From Stichopus chloronotus (lineage: Eukaryota; Echinodermata; Holothuroidea; Aspidochirotida; Stichopodidae), in assembly GCA_021234535.1 (NCBI GenBank), contig CM037843.1:38069200-38133199 (forward strand): a DNA stretch of 64,000 nucleotides. The letters run 5' to 3'. Below, in pieces: positions 1 to 13,100 of the stretch. A program made the position numbers and the translations under genes. Each line of letters starts with the position of its first letter. The stretch's first letter is position 1. The notes below the pieces were generated by a model that saw only the letters and a list, made by a program, of their open reading frames with translations, did no database searches and was not told the origin of the DNA.

Positions 1-866
1 AATTCCTAGGAATGGCTGAAAATATATGTGTTTATCTACTATTGAATATTTCTATGAATTTTCTAGAAAACTTATCAGGAATGGCTTTAAGGCAACACCA
101 GAGTAAGGGTAGAGATGATGGATACAATGTTGGATCATGGAGGACATTGAAAAGTCCCATAGGCATGTATGAAAGTGTGACATGTTAGTCAGTCACATAC
201 AAATTTTTAAATGCTTATGGCAGTTAACTAACTTAACAATCATCATACTACAATAATCATGAATTCGTTTAATGTTTTTCAATTTCATGGAACCATTGTT
301 CACGACAAAAATAGGTAATATGCTCAACTGAAAGACCACTTTGATGAACAGTACAAGCTGTCTTTACTGATAGAGACGCAATCAAGCACCTTGTTCTATA
401 TGTACAATGTTAGTCATGCTGATAAAAAATACAGAGCAAGAAAAAGTATCAGTATGATAAACTTTGAAACTCAATGTCAACAAACTTTATAGATGCTGAA
501 TTTGTACAGGTTTAACCATGCATCAAAAGATACGCACTACCCTCTAGACCATATATCATCTGTGGTCACTGCACTAAACATGACAATACAAGACCAGCTC
601 TTAATAGTCTTTCCATCTTCATCTGTAAGTAATTACAAGAACTACTGTGAGATGTAATGATTTTCTACATGAACTTATTTACAAACCCTAGGCATACATT
701 TGAACTAAAACTGAAAAATTGTATTAACAGTATTGCAAAGTTTTCATTGTCAGATAACATGTAATGCATAATGAATCTCATAGACTACTGCATTACTCAT
801 AGTGAAGACAATTTCTATAGAATTCTCATCACAAATTCTGACATTTCAAAGTCAAAAAGACTTCTT
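1..866 (-). other. TMX1 3' untranslated region and downstream sequence
   Basis: No coding feature seen. An ATTAAA on the minus strand at 273-268 is a possible weak polyadenylation signal, about 600 bases after the stop. I see no canonical AATAAA on the minus strand here. Confidence 0.35.
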
Positions 867-1127
867 TCACTCTTGCTTTGTTTCTTGCCCATCATCAGCA
901 TCTACTTCTCCATTTTCATCTTCTTTATCTGCTACTTTCCTCTGTCTCAGGGACAAATCCTCTTCCTCTTTTTTGGTCTCTCCCTTGATGACCTCATCCT
1001 CAACATCATCTTTATCCTGAGAAGCGTCTTCATCTCGTTTCAACTCCACTTGTTGCGGTCTTGTAGGGAATGTATTCCCTGGTGGAGGCTTTGGTGGACA
1101 GATGCTATCAGCGATCAAGACAAATAT
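867..1127 (-). CDS. TMX1: TMX1 coding exon 6 (cytosolic tail, stop)
   Basis: Acceptor TTGTTGCAG at 1128-1136; stop TGA at 869-867. It encodes the end of the membrane span (IFVLIADSIC), a Pro-rich juxtamembrane stretch and a highly acidic, lysine-containing tail of 86 residues with LRQRK near residue 253. Acidic composition and RQR are shared with human TMX1; the tail length is similar. Confidence 0.93.
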   Translation of the reverse strand: MFVLIADSICPPKPPPGNTFPTRPQQVELKRDEDASQDKDDVEDEVIKGETKKEEEDLSLRQRKVADKEDENGEVDADDGQETKQE

Positions 1128-4100
1128 CTGCAACAACAAATAGTGGTGATAAATGATGATAATAATAGATTAAAGATGAGGGTAGGACACCAACGACATA
1201 TTTGACATGGGCACATTTTTTGGGTAGACCGGTCACGGGTCACATGTCAAACTAAAACCAAGTAAATAGGCACCTACTAATAACTCCATTCACCCTTCAT
1301 ACTATTTACTTTAGGGTGTTCACTTCAGGTGTTTGTTCACATTAGTTTGATGCTGATATATTTCACATGCTTGCTCATATTCAGTGGAGGAGCTACCATA
1401 TGGTCAAGTGGGTGGTTGCCAGATTACCAGTACCCTTTTCAGCTTTTCAAAAAAAGAGAAAAAAATAATCAAAAAGCCTAGAAAAAGATAAAAATAAGAT
1501 ATACAAGAGCCCAATGGGCACTGTGGTTCCTTGCGAAGAAATTAGGGCAAGTGAAAAGTTGGGTCCTCAAAACTGGGGACCCAAAAATTGGGCTATCAAG
1601 AATGGGGCCCAAAAATGGATTCCAAATCAGGTCCAAAAATGTAGGCCCATCTGTACAGTGTCTCCATTGAATTAAGAAATATACCACATGTTTAGATAAT
1701 GAATTAAAAAAAATTGGGGCCCAAAAATTGAGCTCAAACTGGGTCCCAAACATTTTGGGCCCATGTATAACCATTAAATTAACAAACAACTAAACATGTT
1801 AAAATATAAAGAATTAAACAGTTTCCAATTTTTTTCAAATTTAAGGATAATGCAAATTCAATTGGTACACACATTGACTATACTGGTTAACATACTGTAG
1901 TTGTGTACCAACTGCTAAACTAACAACTCACTATACCATGTTTAGACACAGTGACTGAGACTGTTCCCCAACCCATTTTAATCTATAAACATAATGCAAA
2001 TTCAACCATTACATACATCAGCTGATGGTCTTCTAAGCTACCAAAGCACTTAAACAGCACCAATTTTCCAATGACCAAAAAATAAAACCACAAAATTTTT
2101 CCCCCTCTACCAATTAATTTCACATGGATGTGAATCTGCCAATAACAGACAACCATATCAAGTTTAAAACAAATCTGACCCACAATTATGGAACTATGGC
2201 AGTTTTAAGATTTTTATGTTTGACCCCATAACCCCATTAAGATGCAACATATGGACACCATAAATAATAGGGCACTTATACCCACTATAACAGATCAGTA
2301 CACCAACCTAGGGGAACCCATAAAGAAAATGCTATTTCAAACATGACATACATTCACTGATGGTCCTCCTAGGCTACCATAGCCTTAAAACAGCAAAAAG
2401 TTTCCAACGACCACAATCCCATTGAGTTAACTGTGTCACTAAAGGCACAAACTGCCAATGGGAATTTTACACACTGCAGCCCATAAGCTTTTCAACTAAT
2501 TTGTATGGTAGCTTATAATAACCACAATAATGGTGTTAAGGCTATTATTATTGGTTTAGAGTAAAAAATTATCCCTTCCTCTCTATTGATAAGCATGAAA
2601 TTTTCACAGGGTTGTGGACCTGTCAGTAATGGACAACCTTATCAAGCTTAAAACAACTCTGACCAACGGTTATGGAAATATGGCAGTTTTAAGATTTCTA
2701 TGTTTGACCCCATAGCCTCATTAATACACAAGATTTGGACACCAAAAACAATAGGGCACCTCTACACACTATGACGGACCTGCACACCAAGTATAAGTTT
2801 TATCCAACTTGCCCATATTGAGTTAGAGCATACCCAAGAAGCGTCACAGACACACACATACACACACATACACACACATGCACACACATGCACACACACA
2901 CACGCCAAGTTGAATGCATAGGTTCCTCTTGCTAACACAAGGAACCAAAAATGAAAGAGAAGGTAATAAAAATGCAAGTTGAGTACTTCAGCACCCTTCG
3001 CATCCAGGAAATGATGATAGTGTTGCCAATTTACTGTCTTCAAATTCAAGCAAGTACAGTATTTGTCATGGAATGTTCAAATTTGATGGGAATTTTTCAG
3101 CAGAAAACTCCCTAAATGAGATTAATTTTTCATTTCAAGAAAATACTGACAATTCCAATTTCTGCAGCTTACTTGCAGAGCATGGGAAGGGCAGTTTTCA
3201 ATAACCCGGAGTGGGGATAGTTTTTATGTATTTTTTCTGGTATGTTACGTTCCAAACGATGCTGGAGCTCCTCTTAGTCTTCAAACAATTCTCAGTTCAC
3301 TCATAATCAAAATTCTGGCTGAGCCAATGCAACTGAAGTGCATTCTGTACTTTCGCATCACTCTGTGTCACACTTGTTGATATCTCCTCATCCATGTCCC
3401 AGGCTCAGTAAGAAAACAAATCTAGCTACACTTAGGGAGGAACACTTTGAGTCTCTAGACCCTCTGCAAACAATCACTGACTCCACTGCCAAATGAAGTA
3501 AAAAGTGTGGGACTAAATATATGTTCATCCCCACCCAAATCTTTTCCAAGTACTCCAAGAACATATGAAAGGGGCTGCATAATTTATGATTCTTGCATCA
3601 TCTAAACCCATCTGATATCCATTAGCATTTTCAAAGATTTACTTTTGCTCTCATTAATTTGAGAAATTTAAGACTGTCCAAATGTAGCTTATTACACACA
3701 TGAAGAGTCATTTCCGGCCATTTGGGGAAGTTTGAAAACCCAACATTTTCTAGTACCAATGGTGGCGCTCTCCTTTGATGGTCCTTCAGGGCTCCTATAT
3801 AGAGAGGATTGTGACAACTGGTTAATTCATGCAATTGTGCCTCCAACCGTACAACCATATTCTTCCCAGAGATCGTGCAGTTAGAGGCAAAATGTGCCTA
3901 AAATTGCAATCCCTCTATAAGGGAACACTAGGAGTCATGCTATCACCTTCCCACCCACTCCTGCAGTGAGCAGTTGGTATTTTTATTATACAGTGCCCCT
4001 ATAAGCCATTTTTGCCCCCTCTCACTGCAACTGCTAGCTCTGCCACTGCTAATATTCATTTGATGTTGGTGTTTCTTTCAGGTGTTTGTTCACTTTAGGT

Positions 4101-7100
4101 TGAGGCTGGTGCTTTCTTCAGGCAGTTTTTCACATTGGTTTGGGGCTGGTGTTTATTTTAGGGATTTGCTTGTATTGGTTTGAAGCTGGTATTTACTTCA
4201 GGTGTTTCCATTACTTTGAGGCAAGTGTACATGAAATGCATACTTTATCAACTCCATAAGTCAAAGAGAAACTCAGGATTTCATAAACATAGCAACTTGA
4301 ACATGTTTAAATCTTCAAATATGTTTAGCTGACAAAAATATTGTGCCACTTCTGATGTGGAAAATAATTTGCATAATTATGAATTAATGACATCATTGTA
4401 TAGGGTCATTTGAATACAAATTCACTTGGTTTTTGCAATGTGGCCAAAAGTCCTCTTAATCAAATATCACTCAAGTAAAGTGAAACCACTAAAACAAATA
4501 TTTACCTTTAATCATATGCTTACAAGTAAATTTATTGTTGCAATATAAACTAAACAAAAAGAAAAGTCAACTTCAGACTTGTTAATGGCCACTCCATACT
4601 CTAACGCATACTAATCCCAAAGAATGTGACTAATAATATGCTACCCAAAGCTTACATTAACCTCACAATTGTAAAGTTACTTGCAGTTCTATCATAAAAT
4701 TCTGATGTCCTGATGTTCTGATTTTAAATCTTTAACCACCCCCAGAGATTCAATCCATACCAAGCTAAAACAGGGTGAAACTAATATTGGATTTTTACCC
4801 CTTTAATGCTTCCATCGCCTCTTTAACGGGGTCTCTGGATATAAAAAAATCTCTAGCAAAACTTTCAAACTTACCAAACCAAGGGCTAAACCAGCAGCAA
4901 TGGTTGCTATACCAAAAACAATGTATGATAGCCAGTAAGGGAAGCCCCATTCCTCTGTCATTTTGGTATGCAGTAGCTACAGTAAAAACAAAGAAAAGAA
5001 CAGTAAACTTTGCATCAACCAGAATATCAAGCTTCTATCAAAGAGAGAATTCAAAGCAGCTCTAATGGTGGTGCCATCAACAATTTGTCTTTTTCCATTA
5101 AACAAGCAGTGCGTTGCTCAATACGTGGTAACCGTTACTCAAAGTGAGACACTCTTCCACTTGTTTTCACCTGATCCACAAACTACTGTCATCCTTCGAA
5201 TGGATTCACTAGTTTGGTGTGAATGACATGCATGCACACCCACAAACTCACTGCATACCAGAAATGTGTCCACTTCTCAGATTATATGCCATTATTGAAT
5301 GAATCTTTTGCATTAGATGACACAGTGTCATGTTATCAGCGCAAAGGTGGAAAAGTTCATAGTATAGAAACAAAAGGCTACTTTGAATGCCAAGCTGACA
5401 TAATCTACGATATGGAAAGAAACACTGAAGATGGAAATATACTGGCTCTCATCAATGCCAATATTACAGACATATTACATCTTAAACATCATACTAGTAG
5501 TCAATAAAATTCAATTCCACAATACCATCTTTGTTTATGTTGATCACATTTCCAGAGGTATATATCTACGTGTAAAGATGCTAGTGTACCTAGAATTAAA
5601 TATTTCATCTATCTTTAGGATTCTCTTTGTTTTCTTACCTCAAAACAGGCCTCTCTAAAGTTACAGACATCTTCCATATTGTAATTAATTAATTCAGCCT
5701 TAACATTTCTGATTACTTTCTGATTTTCTTAGAAGAGGCTTCTGAGCTTGGTGATATCAAAACTTCCTGGATCATTTTAAGGCACTTCTAAACCATCTTA
5801 ACATTCAGGAATTGTTTACAAAAAGGAACCACTGCATGTCAATGTGGTTGTAGTAGCAGCTCTACACAAGCATTCCTCACTTAACACTCACGGAGCAAGG
5901 AATGGGAGTGAACAAAGTCTGGATTCACTTTAAGATTAGGATATGCAAAACGTCTTTCATACAGTACAGATTACATGAAGAACAATAGCAGTACAGAATG
6001 TCAGTCTCAGGGTAATGTCTTCAAATCTTTGGTAAACATCGAGGCAGAAGGACACTGAACATAGGGGGTTGTTCACCTATTGTAATAATGGTTGCAGTTA
6101 TTTCTCTTACAACAAACTTCACAGAGTTCATAGAAATGTGAAAGGTTCAGTCATGTCACACTATAGGTGTTGAGCCTCAATGTCCTACTGTGAGTGACAA
6201 TGCAAAATGAGGCAAAACTTGCAAATATCGTTACAGGTATTAGATATTCTTTTTTACATTGTGACTGTAAAGGCGAACTGCCTTTATTACAAAACATTAC
6301 AAGAACCAAAATCCAACTGCAGCCTCAAAACACTTTGACATAGACTCTCCATCAAAAGCAAAAATATATATATACGGCCCTAACTTCCCTTAAAAAAAAG
6401 CAAATCTGACAATTGATCTGAGAAAGTAAAGTATTCATCCTTACCCTAACTTGCATTGATATTCTGAATATAGACGACAGCAAATTCATTCTGAAAGTAA
6501 AAGATATTTAGCGTTAGATCCTATTCATTTTCATGCATTATTTGTGTCATCAAAGACTAGCAATGCACGAATTTTTTTTCACACAAATCTGTATACATAA
6601 TAGGATAAGCTTGCAAAGTAGTAAACATATCTGTGAAACTCACACCACACTTTTGGTTGTCGACAGTGATGTAGCATACATTACAACCAAAAATAGCACA
6701 TGGGGGAAAAGAGACGCCATGCAGTTTTGATATTAATAATAATAAACATTTCCTATACAGCACAAAATACACTAAAGTCGCTGTACACTGAAGAGAAGCT
6801 AAATAAGACAGACAAAAATAAAAGGAAGGTACAAAAGTGGGAAAAGGTGGATCTTCACTACTGATAAATTGAGATTTATACTTGGATTCTTTTCCTTGGC
6901 TAGAGAGACCATTCCAGACCTGTCCATGGATAATGTTACAATATCGACATCTAGGTGATAAATGCTCTATCCCTTTTCCTTCCTCCTGCTCACTGGAAAT
7001 TCGCCAACATCACAAAGACATGCAGATCTATACTGCAGATTTCATGTTTTGTTTTTTTTTCAATTTTTACCCATTTCAGGTGTTCCATTCCAATCTGATG

Positions 7101-10100
7101 AGGCTACCATAGCTCCAACACAAACAACAATATTGAAACTGTCAGCTGTAGCTTGGCCTACTGAACAGCTTCCACACACCAAAAAAAAATGAAGAAGATC
7201 AATGAGATGGAGTGCATGAAGGCTCCCTATTAGCAATGATGGAAGTACATCCATGTGACAGTGTGATAATTTAAGGCTACTTATTGGCAACAACAGAAAT
7301 ATATCAAGGTGATGAATTGATTGTAGGTTAATAATCTAACAGCAACAAAAGAGAAGACTTGGCTTTCATGAAGTCTGTTTTAACACATCCGACACACAAC
7401 CAATCTTTGATGAAAACTTTTACCCTCACTGAATGAAAATCACCAATAAATAAAGCAATTAGGAAATAATCATGCCTTGCTTGGGTAAATACGCAGTTTT
7501 TGTTTCAAAGGTTTTGATACCAAGTAAAAAACTGCCAACAATATCTGTCCCTGGAGAATTATAAAGTGGACAGATCATTTCTATGGCAAAAATGGGTATG
7601 GAGAATAGAACAAATTGTAGCAGTACAGTCTTTGGTTTCCATCCATTTTCTACACATCTTCAGGTGAGACCTGACACATGTATAATTTGAGATTTTACTG
7701 TGCATCACTTACTGAATTGAGTTTGGATGTTTCCACCTTGAAATTGTTTCTACTTCTTTATATTTCTCTTCTTCGATGAAGTTTATGATATCATCCTCTG
7801 TTCGAGAACCTATGTACCGTCTAAAGTCTCCATCCTTGACACTATGTAAGGAAAAAGACTGCATGTTACACTGACTTCCATAGATCAAAACAATTACTAA
7901 ATGACACATTCTGCAAGATACATTTTTTACCTTAAACAGATAATTGCTTTCATGTACTATAAATGAAGATGATAAAGCTAATGAAATTATCTATATAAAA
8001 TTAAAAAAAACATCAAAAAAGAAAACTGCATCTATCTTTAAACATATGCATTCTCAATGGCATGCACACAATTTTGTATTTTGGTGGAATTCCATACAAA
8101 AGAAAATAAACAGCTTTTGAAGAGTTGATCACATTAAAGCTGATAACTATATACCTTGATAAGGCAAGTAATGGTGAAGTTGAAGGGAACAAAAATATCT
8201 GACCTGCAGTAAGAATCTAGTCATAAAATTAAAAAGTGCATAGGTGTGAAAAGTTGTGAAGTATCTAGTGAAAATCAAAGAAACATACATGTGAACAAAA
8301 ATATGCAATGGTTGCTTACTGATATATTGTCGGTAGAGCTGTCACAAAAAATCTCCCACTTAAACCTGCATGCTCTGAAACATCTACTTCTCCAACTTTG
8401 ATATTCAAATCTTCACTCCAGTCAGCAACTTTCTCCCAAATTGGAGCAATACCCTTACAGGCTGGACACCATGGTGCATAGCTGAAATGTGAGGGGAACT
8501 TATAAGTAATAGATTGATATAAAATACAGGACTTCTTATAAATTTTTGCATCTTCATAATGAGTGAATAAAAACAAAATATAGATATTATCTTAACATTT
8601 CCTTATTTTTACAAATAGTAGAACCTTTTCGAATGCATTCATTACTAGTGAGAATATTCTGAAACCTTGTAAATAATATTGATACCGATGATTTGCATAT
8701 CTGACAATAACTTGCAAAACAAACACAAAGCAAACACACACATACATCAGAGAATTTCAGTGTCATTTTTTTATACTCATTCATTAAATATGTAAGTAAT
8801 TAATGTCAGTAAAACACTACTTTTCTTTTTGAAACATGTTACTTTCACAGTCTACAGCTTAAGGGTGCTGCTTCATTCAAGTGCTCAACACTTCTCAGTC
8901 AAATTACATAGGAAGTAGCCTACTGGGAGGTTCATCCATGATTAAGCACAGAGAAAAAAAAAAACATATCATTCTTTAGAATCACCACATAAACTTCAAT
9001 ATTGCATTACCATTGAAATGCAGTGCTTACAGTATGTGAATAAATTCCAATAAGTTTGATGCAGTAAACTAGAATTTCAAAATATTCATTTATAACTCCA
9101 CTGAAAGCAAACATCATCCATGTTTTACAATTGACAATTGTCCAGATGATGAATGTATTTCAAAGGCAAACAGGCCCAAATTACTGTACCTCTAAAATTG
9201 ACACATGTAGGACAGCAAAATTTACTCAACTAATCTTTTTCTTAAATTATCCTTTGAAACAAACATTCCACTAACACTAAAAGCAAATCCAAAACAATTG
9301 CATGAAATGTCACATGCGAGGGGCTATAATGTCAAACTAATTTTAGTTGTTGCCAATGTGCATCCTCTGTTAGTTATATACCGTGAAAAGGTGTTTCTTT
9401 CTCCTCTGCAACTCCCCCAATCTTTATTAAAATGCAAAGTGATGTAACAGTTGAATTTGTGATAAAATAACAAGTTGATAAATAATACATGTTAACAAGT
9501 GTAAGTGTACCATGAAATGTGGCTTCCTTGTGCTGAGGATATTAAGTCCATGTCAATATGGACATGAAACCTTAAAACATGAACAGCAATTAGTTTAATA
9601 CTATAGGCACCAATTGATTAATCTGTCTCATTTCACCCCTTGATTCTTGCAACAAACAAATGAAATATTCCACTTTATAGCCTAAGAGTGTCACATCTGT
9701 ACATTTTTGTTACTTACATGTCTAAATTTATCACAGATATATTGAAGCAGGCTAATTACTCAAAAGCAAACTTGGTAAGTTGTGAACTTCGATTGAGAAA
9801 ATAAAAGTTGCCTCCATGTCTTGAAATGTGCCACCAAAAATTTTACTTGGAAAAAAAGTCATTATGAAAACACTGTGGTGATAAAATCACTTATCAAAAA
9901 GATTCTCAGCCATGTTCATCATTAATTCACTTTCAGTGCTGTGAATGTAACTTTTGTTTACATTTTAATTGTTTTACATACTTGATTACCTCATATCAGT
10001 CACTAATTTACTGTTGTTTACAAAACCTAGCAATCTAGCACCCAGTGTACAATGTTGTTTTGCATACGTTGCACTGTTCCTGTTGGAATTTTTCTTCTTC

Positions 10101-13100
10101 TTGTTTTCTTTGGTATATATTTTTCTTATTTCTTTTAGGGTCGCTAGTTCAGGAACAGTCTGTCTGTTTTTCTAGTGTCCCTCAAATGATTTCCTGCTAT
10201 TCTTACTTGCACCAATTTTTTTTCTTTGCCTTGATATCATTTGTAAAAAAACTGGATTGAACTGACAAGGATTACAAAAAAAATGATGATAAAGAGTGAA
10301 ACAAAGCCTCATGTGTTTTCTAAAAGTGCTATTTGCATGTAAAACCTAACCCTGACATAGGCCAACCACTTATCATGATCGAAGGCTACAATCTTGTTCG
10401 TGCCTATAAGAAATTCCTTCATGAATTTGTTAGGGCGGATAGACAAAACATTTCTAAAATTACTAAGATAGTATTAGGCAGTATAATGATTCCCATTATG
10501 TTAGGTCTCGGTCAGAGTTAGGCTACAGGTGTTGAATGTATTGTGCTGTTGTCTAGGATAACATGATGAGTCTTGTTTGACTCCCATCTGCCATCAGATT
10601 TACTGTTGAATACAGGTGAACAGGGATGCAGCCAGAGCAAACGTTGTGCCGAGCAATTTGGGATCGCCGTCTTAGGGGAGGGTCTACGGGAGGGGGTGCC
10701 CTCCCCATTAAAGAACTTTTGGGATATGCAGGGGGCGTAGATGGTGCTATTTGCTGCAAGCTTTTAGACTTTTTGAATGTGCGATAATTGACATCTTTTT
10801 TAAATGTTCATGTAATTTAATTGCATTGCATTCATGCCATATTTACTCAATTAAATTTAGATTAAAGTCACAGATACCTTTTAAAGGACTAATTCTTAAA
10901 TTATAAAGTTAGGCATCTATTCAATGTCTAATAAGTAATATATACAGTAAAACCCCGTTTATCCGAACACGTCGGGACCAGACGTTGTTCGGATAACGGA
11001 AAAGTTCGGATAAACGGGGTTTCATGTTTATCGTTAATATGCTACCCCAAGTGAAGTATGCGCTTATCAATAAAGTGAAATTAACCATTGTTAGGTTGTC
11101 TCCGTGTTATTTCTTTGGTTTCGTATTAAAAAATAAACATTTGTTAAAAATTCAAAGTGTTTCGTGTGTTCTTCTTAGATTGAACTTCCAAGGAGGATAA
11201 ACTGAATGAGGGCAATGGATGTCCGTCTGGGTTGCGATACTTTGCTCGGCGGCAGGATAACACATAGCCTACACACGGAATCCTAACATTACAAACCAAA
11301 AGCAACAGTAGCCTACATTTTCAAAAAATGCGCTAAAATAACGAACATGCATATAAATTTTACCTCTACAAACGGTATAAACACTTGCCGACATGGAAAA
11401 GGAAGATGTCAAGTGAAAAGCATGCCACTTAAAAACCCCGACAGTCTAACCGCTATTACTGCTACTTGCGAATTCGGGCGGGCGCTAGCTACAACATTGA
11501 CAGTAACATTAGCAGTAACAGCGCGGTTATTTGCCTGCTACTGTTTGAAAGCTAGGCCTATCGAAATGCCGGAGTCTTGGTAGTAGAAAAATAACGTGCT
11601 CTGCTTAATTTTTTAAATAATGATTGGAATCAAACATGGCAAGGGATAATTCGCCCATATGTCTTGAGTAGGCCTACGGCTCATTTTATTTGTTTGAATC
11701 GTTTGTTGTATCGCCTTAATTGGATATTCAGGAGATTTGAAAAGTTTGATCAACTTTATCAAAATGGCTTAATCGTTTCCGAAGTTTAACAAGGTTTAAG
11801 AAGCTTGCTATCTTTTACAAGCTCGTTAGGCCTAAGTGTTAATGGGGCTATCGGTTCCCTTGCCACAATGCATGAATGAATTCAAAGATATTGCCGAAAG
11901 ATTTTCGAAGACGGGATTTATTTGTTTTGAATTTCAAGCTTCAAAGCTTGTTAACTTTCTCATCTGGGGCCATCAGTTCACTTTATTCTCACCTACTGCA
12001 CCCAGATTTAAGTCTGATTGACATTCTTCCAAATGCGTATTAATTCCAATTACTGTATTGTTAGGTGTAAAAAGAACAACTGTTGGGCAGCGCTAACGCT
12101 AGGCTTTGCATGAAAAGCCTAAGTTTCGTACACTTTGATAGGCTATTGTCAGTTTGGACTTAGTGACGCTATTGTGATTCTACGCCGACAACGAAGAAAG
12201 AAAACACATGGAGAATTAGCCGGGTATTTCTGAATCATGTATTCATCCTCCGGCTTGGCGGTTTAAGTTGGTAGTAGAGATAAACATTAACAATAGCTGG
12301 TTTAACTACAATAAAGATCTTCGAGGATCGAAAAAAGTTAAACAGAGAGGTAAAATGTTGTCAAATCTAGGCTGAAAGTTTACATTGCTTGTGTACGATG
12401 CCAGTTTTGCGAAACCGAATGGCCAATTCGGATAAACGGGGTTTCGGATAAACGGGGTTCAGATAAGCGGGGTTTTACTGTATTGGGGTAGCCTAAGCGT
12501 CACGCACATGCAAATTTGGAAAGAAAATTCAGGAGGAGTTTATAGGCTAATTCTGGTTTTTTTTTGTCTTTGTTTTAAAAATCAGTGGTGGGCGGCTGAG
12601 ACAATATTAGCGCTGAGTGGTGGGCGGTGATTCTGGGTGCACTCAGAATCACATACAGTAAGACATAACTAATACTATCTATACTAAAACACAAAACTAT
12701 ATATTTATAGTTACTAATATTATCTATAAACACAAAACTATCTACATTACAAAGCCATACATTAAACTGGTAGTTCTCATTATTACTTCGTTCTTGACAG
12801 GAACCTTTTTCTGCACACGGGAATTCCCTGGCTACGCACGCTAATCATCTGGGTAATTAACGCTTAGGCGACGTGTCAATACTGATGGCATGCATGCAGA
12901 CTAACGTTAAGCCTAATGTACTGTAGTAACACAACGTGACTAACTCCCCCAACGAGTAGTTCACAGATTAGACTGGATATACCCTTACAATTTCACCAGC
13001 CATTCCCCTTCAAGCATTTCCCTCCAGTTACTTTCGTCAAGCTGTATAACCTGATTTTTTAGTTTGGCCTGGCACTTTTGGATGAAACAAGCAATTATGA

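Larger units (their letters stand above)
1128..4874 (-). other. TMX1 intron 5
   Basis: 3.75-kb intron in GT-AG frame between exons 5 and 6. It contains degenerate repeats (1550-1765, 2020-2800), a CA microsatellite (2851-2903) and a short-period minisatellite (4061-4208), listed separately. No other gene is supported; ORFs here are under 105 codons and lack recognisable motifs. Confidence 0.85.
4977..8319 (-). other. TMX1 introns 4, 3 and 2 (4977-6450, 6491-7712, 7842-8319)
   Basis: Ordinary AT-rich intron sequence around the micro-exon 6451-6490 and exon 7713-7841. A 94-codon plus-strand ORF at 5223-5507 has no recognisable motif. Nothing else supported. Confidence 0.8.

Noticed and set aside
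771..1205. 144-codon plus-strand ORF over TMX1 exon 6
   Set aside because: Antisense shadow of the acidic TMX1 tail.
5223..5507. 94-codon plus-strand ORF in TMX1 intron 4
   Set aside because: No motif, no promoter or splice support, antisense to TMX1.
10333..10521. 62-codon plus-strand ORF near 10.4 kb
   Set aside because: No domain similarity seen and it sits in repeat-like sequence within TMX1 intron 1.
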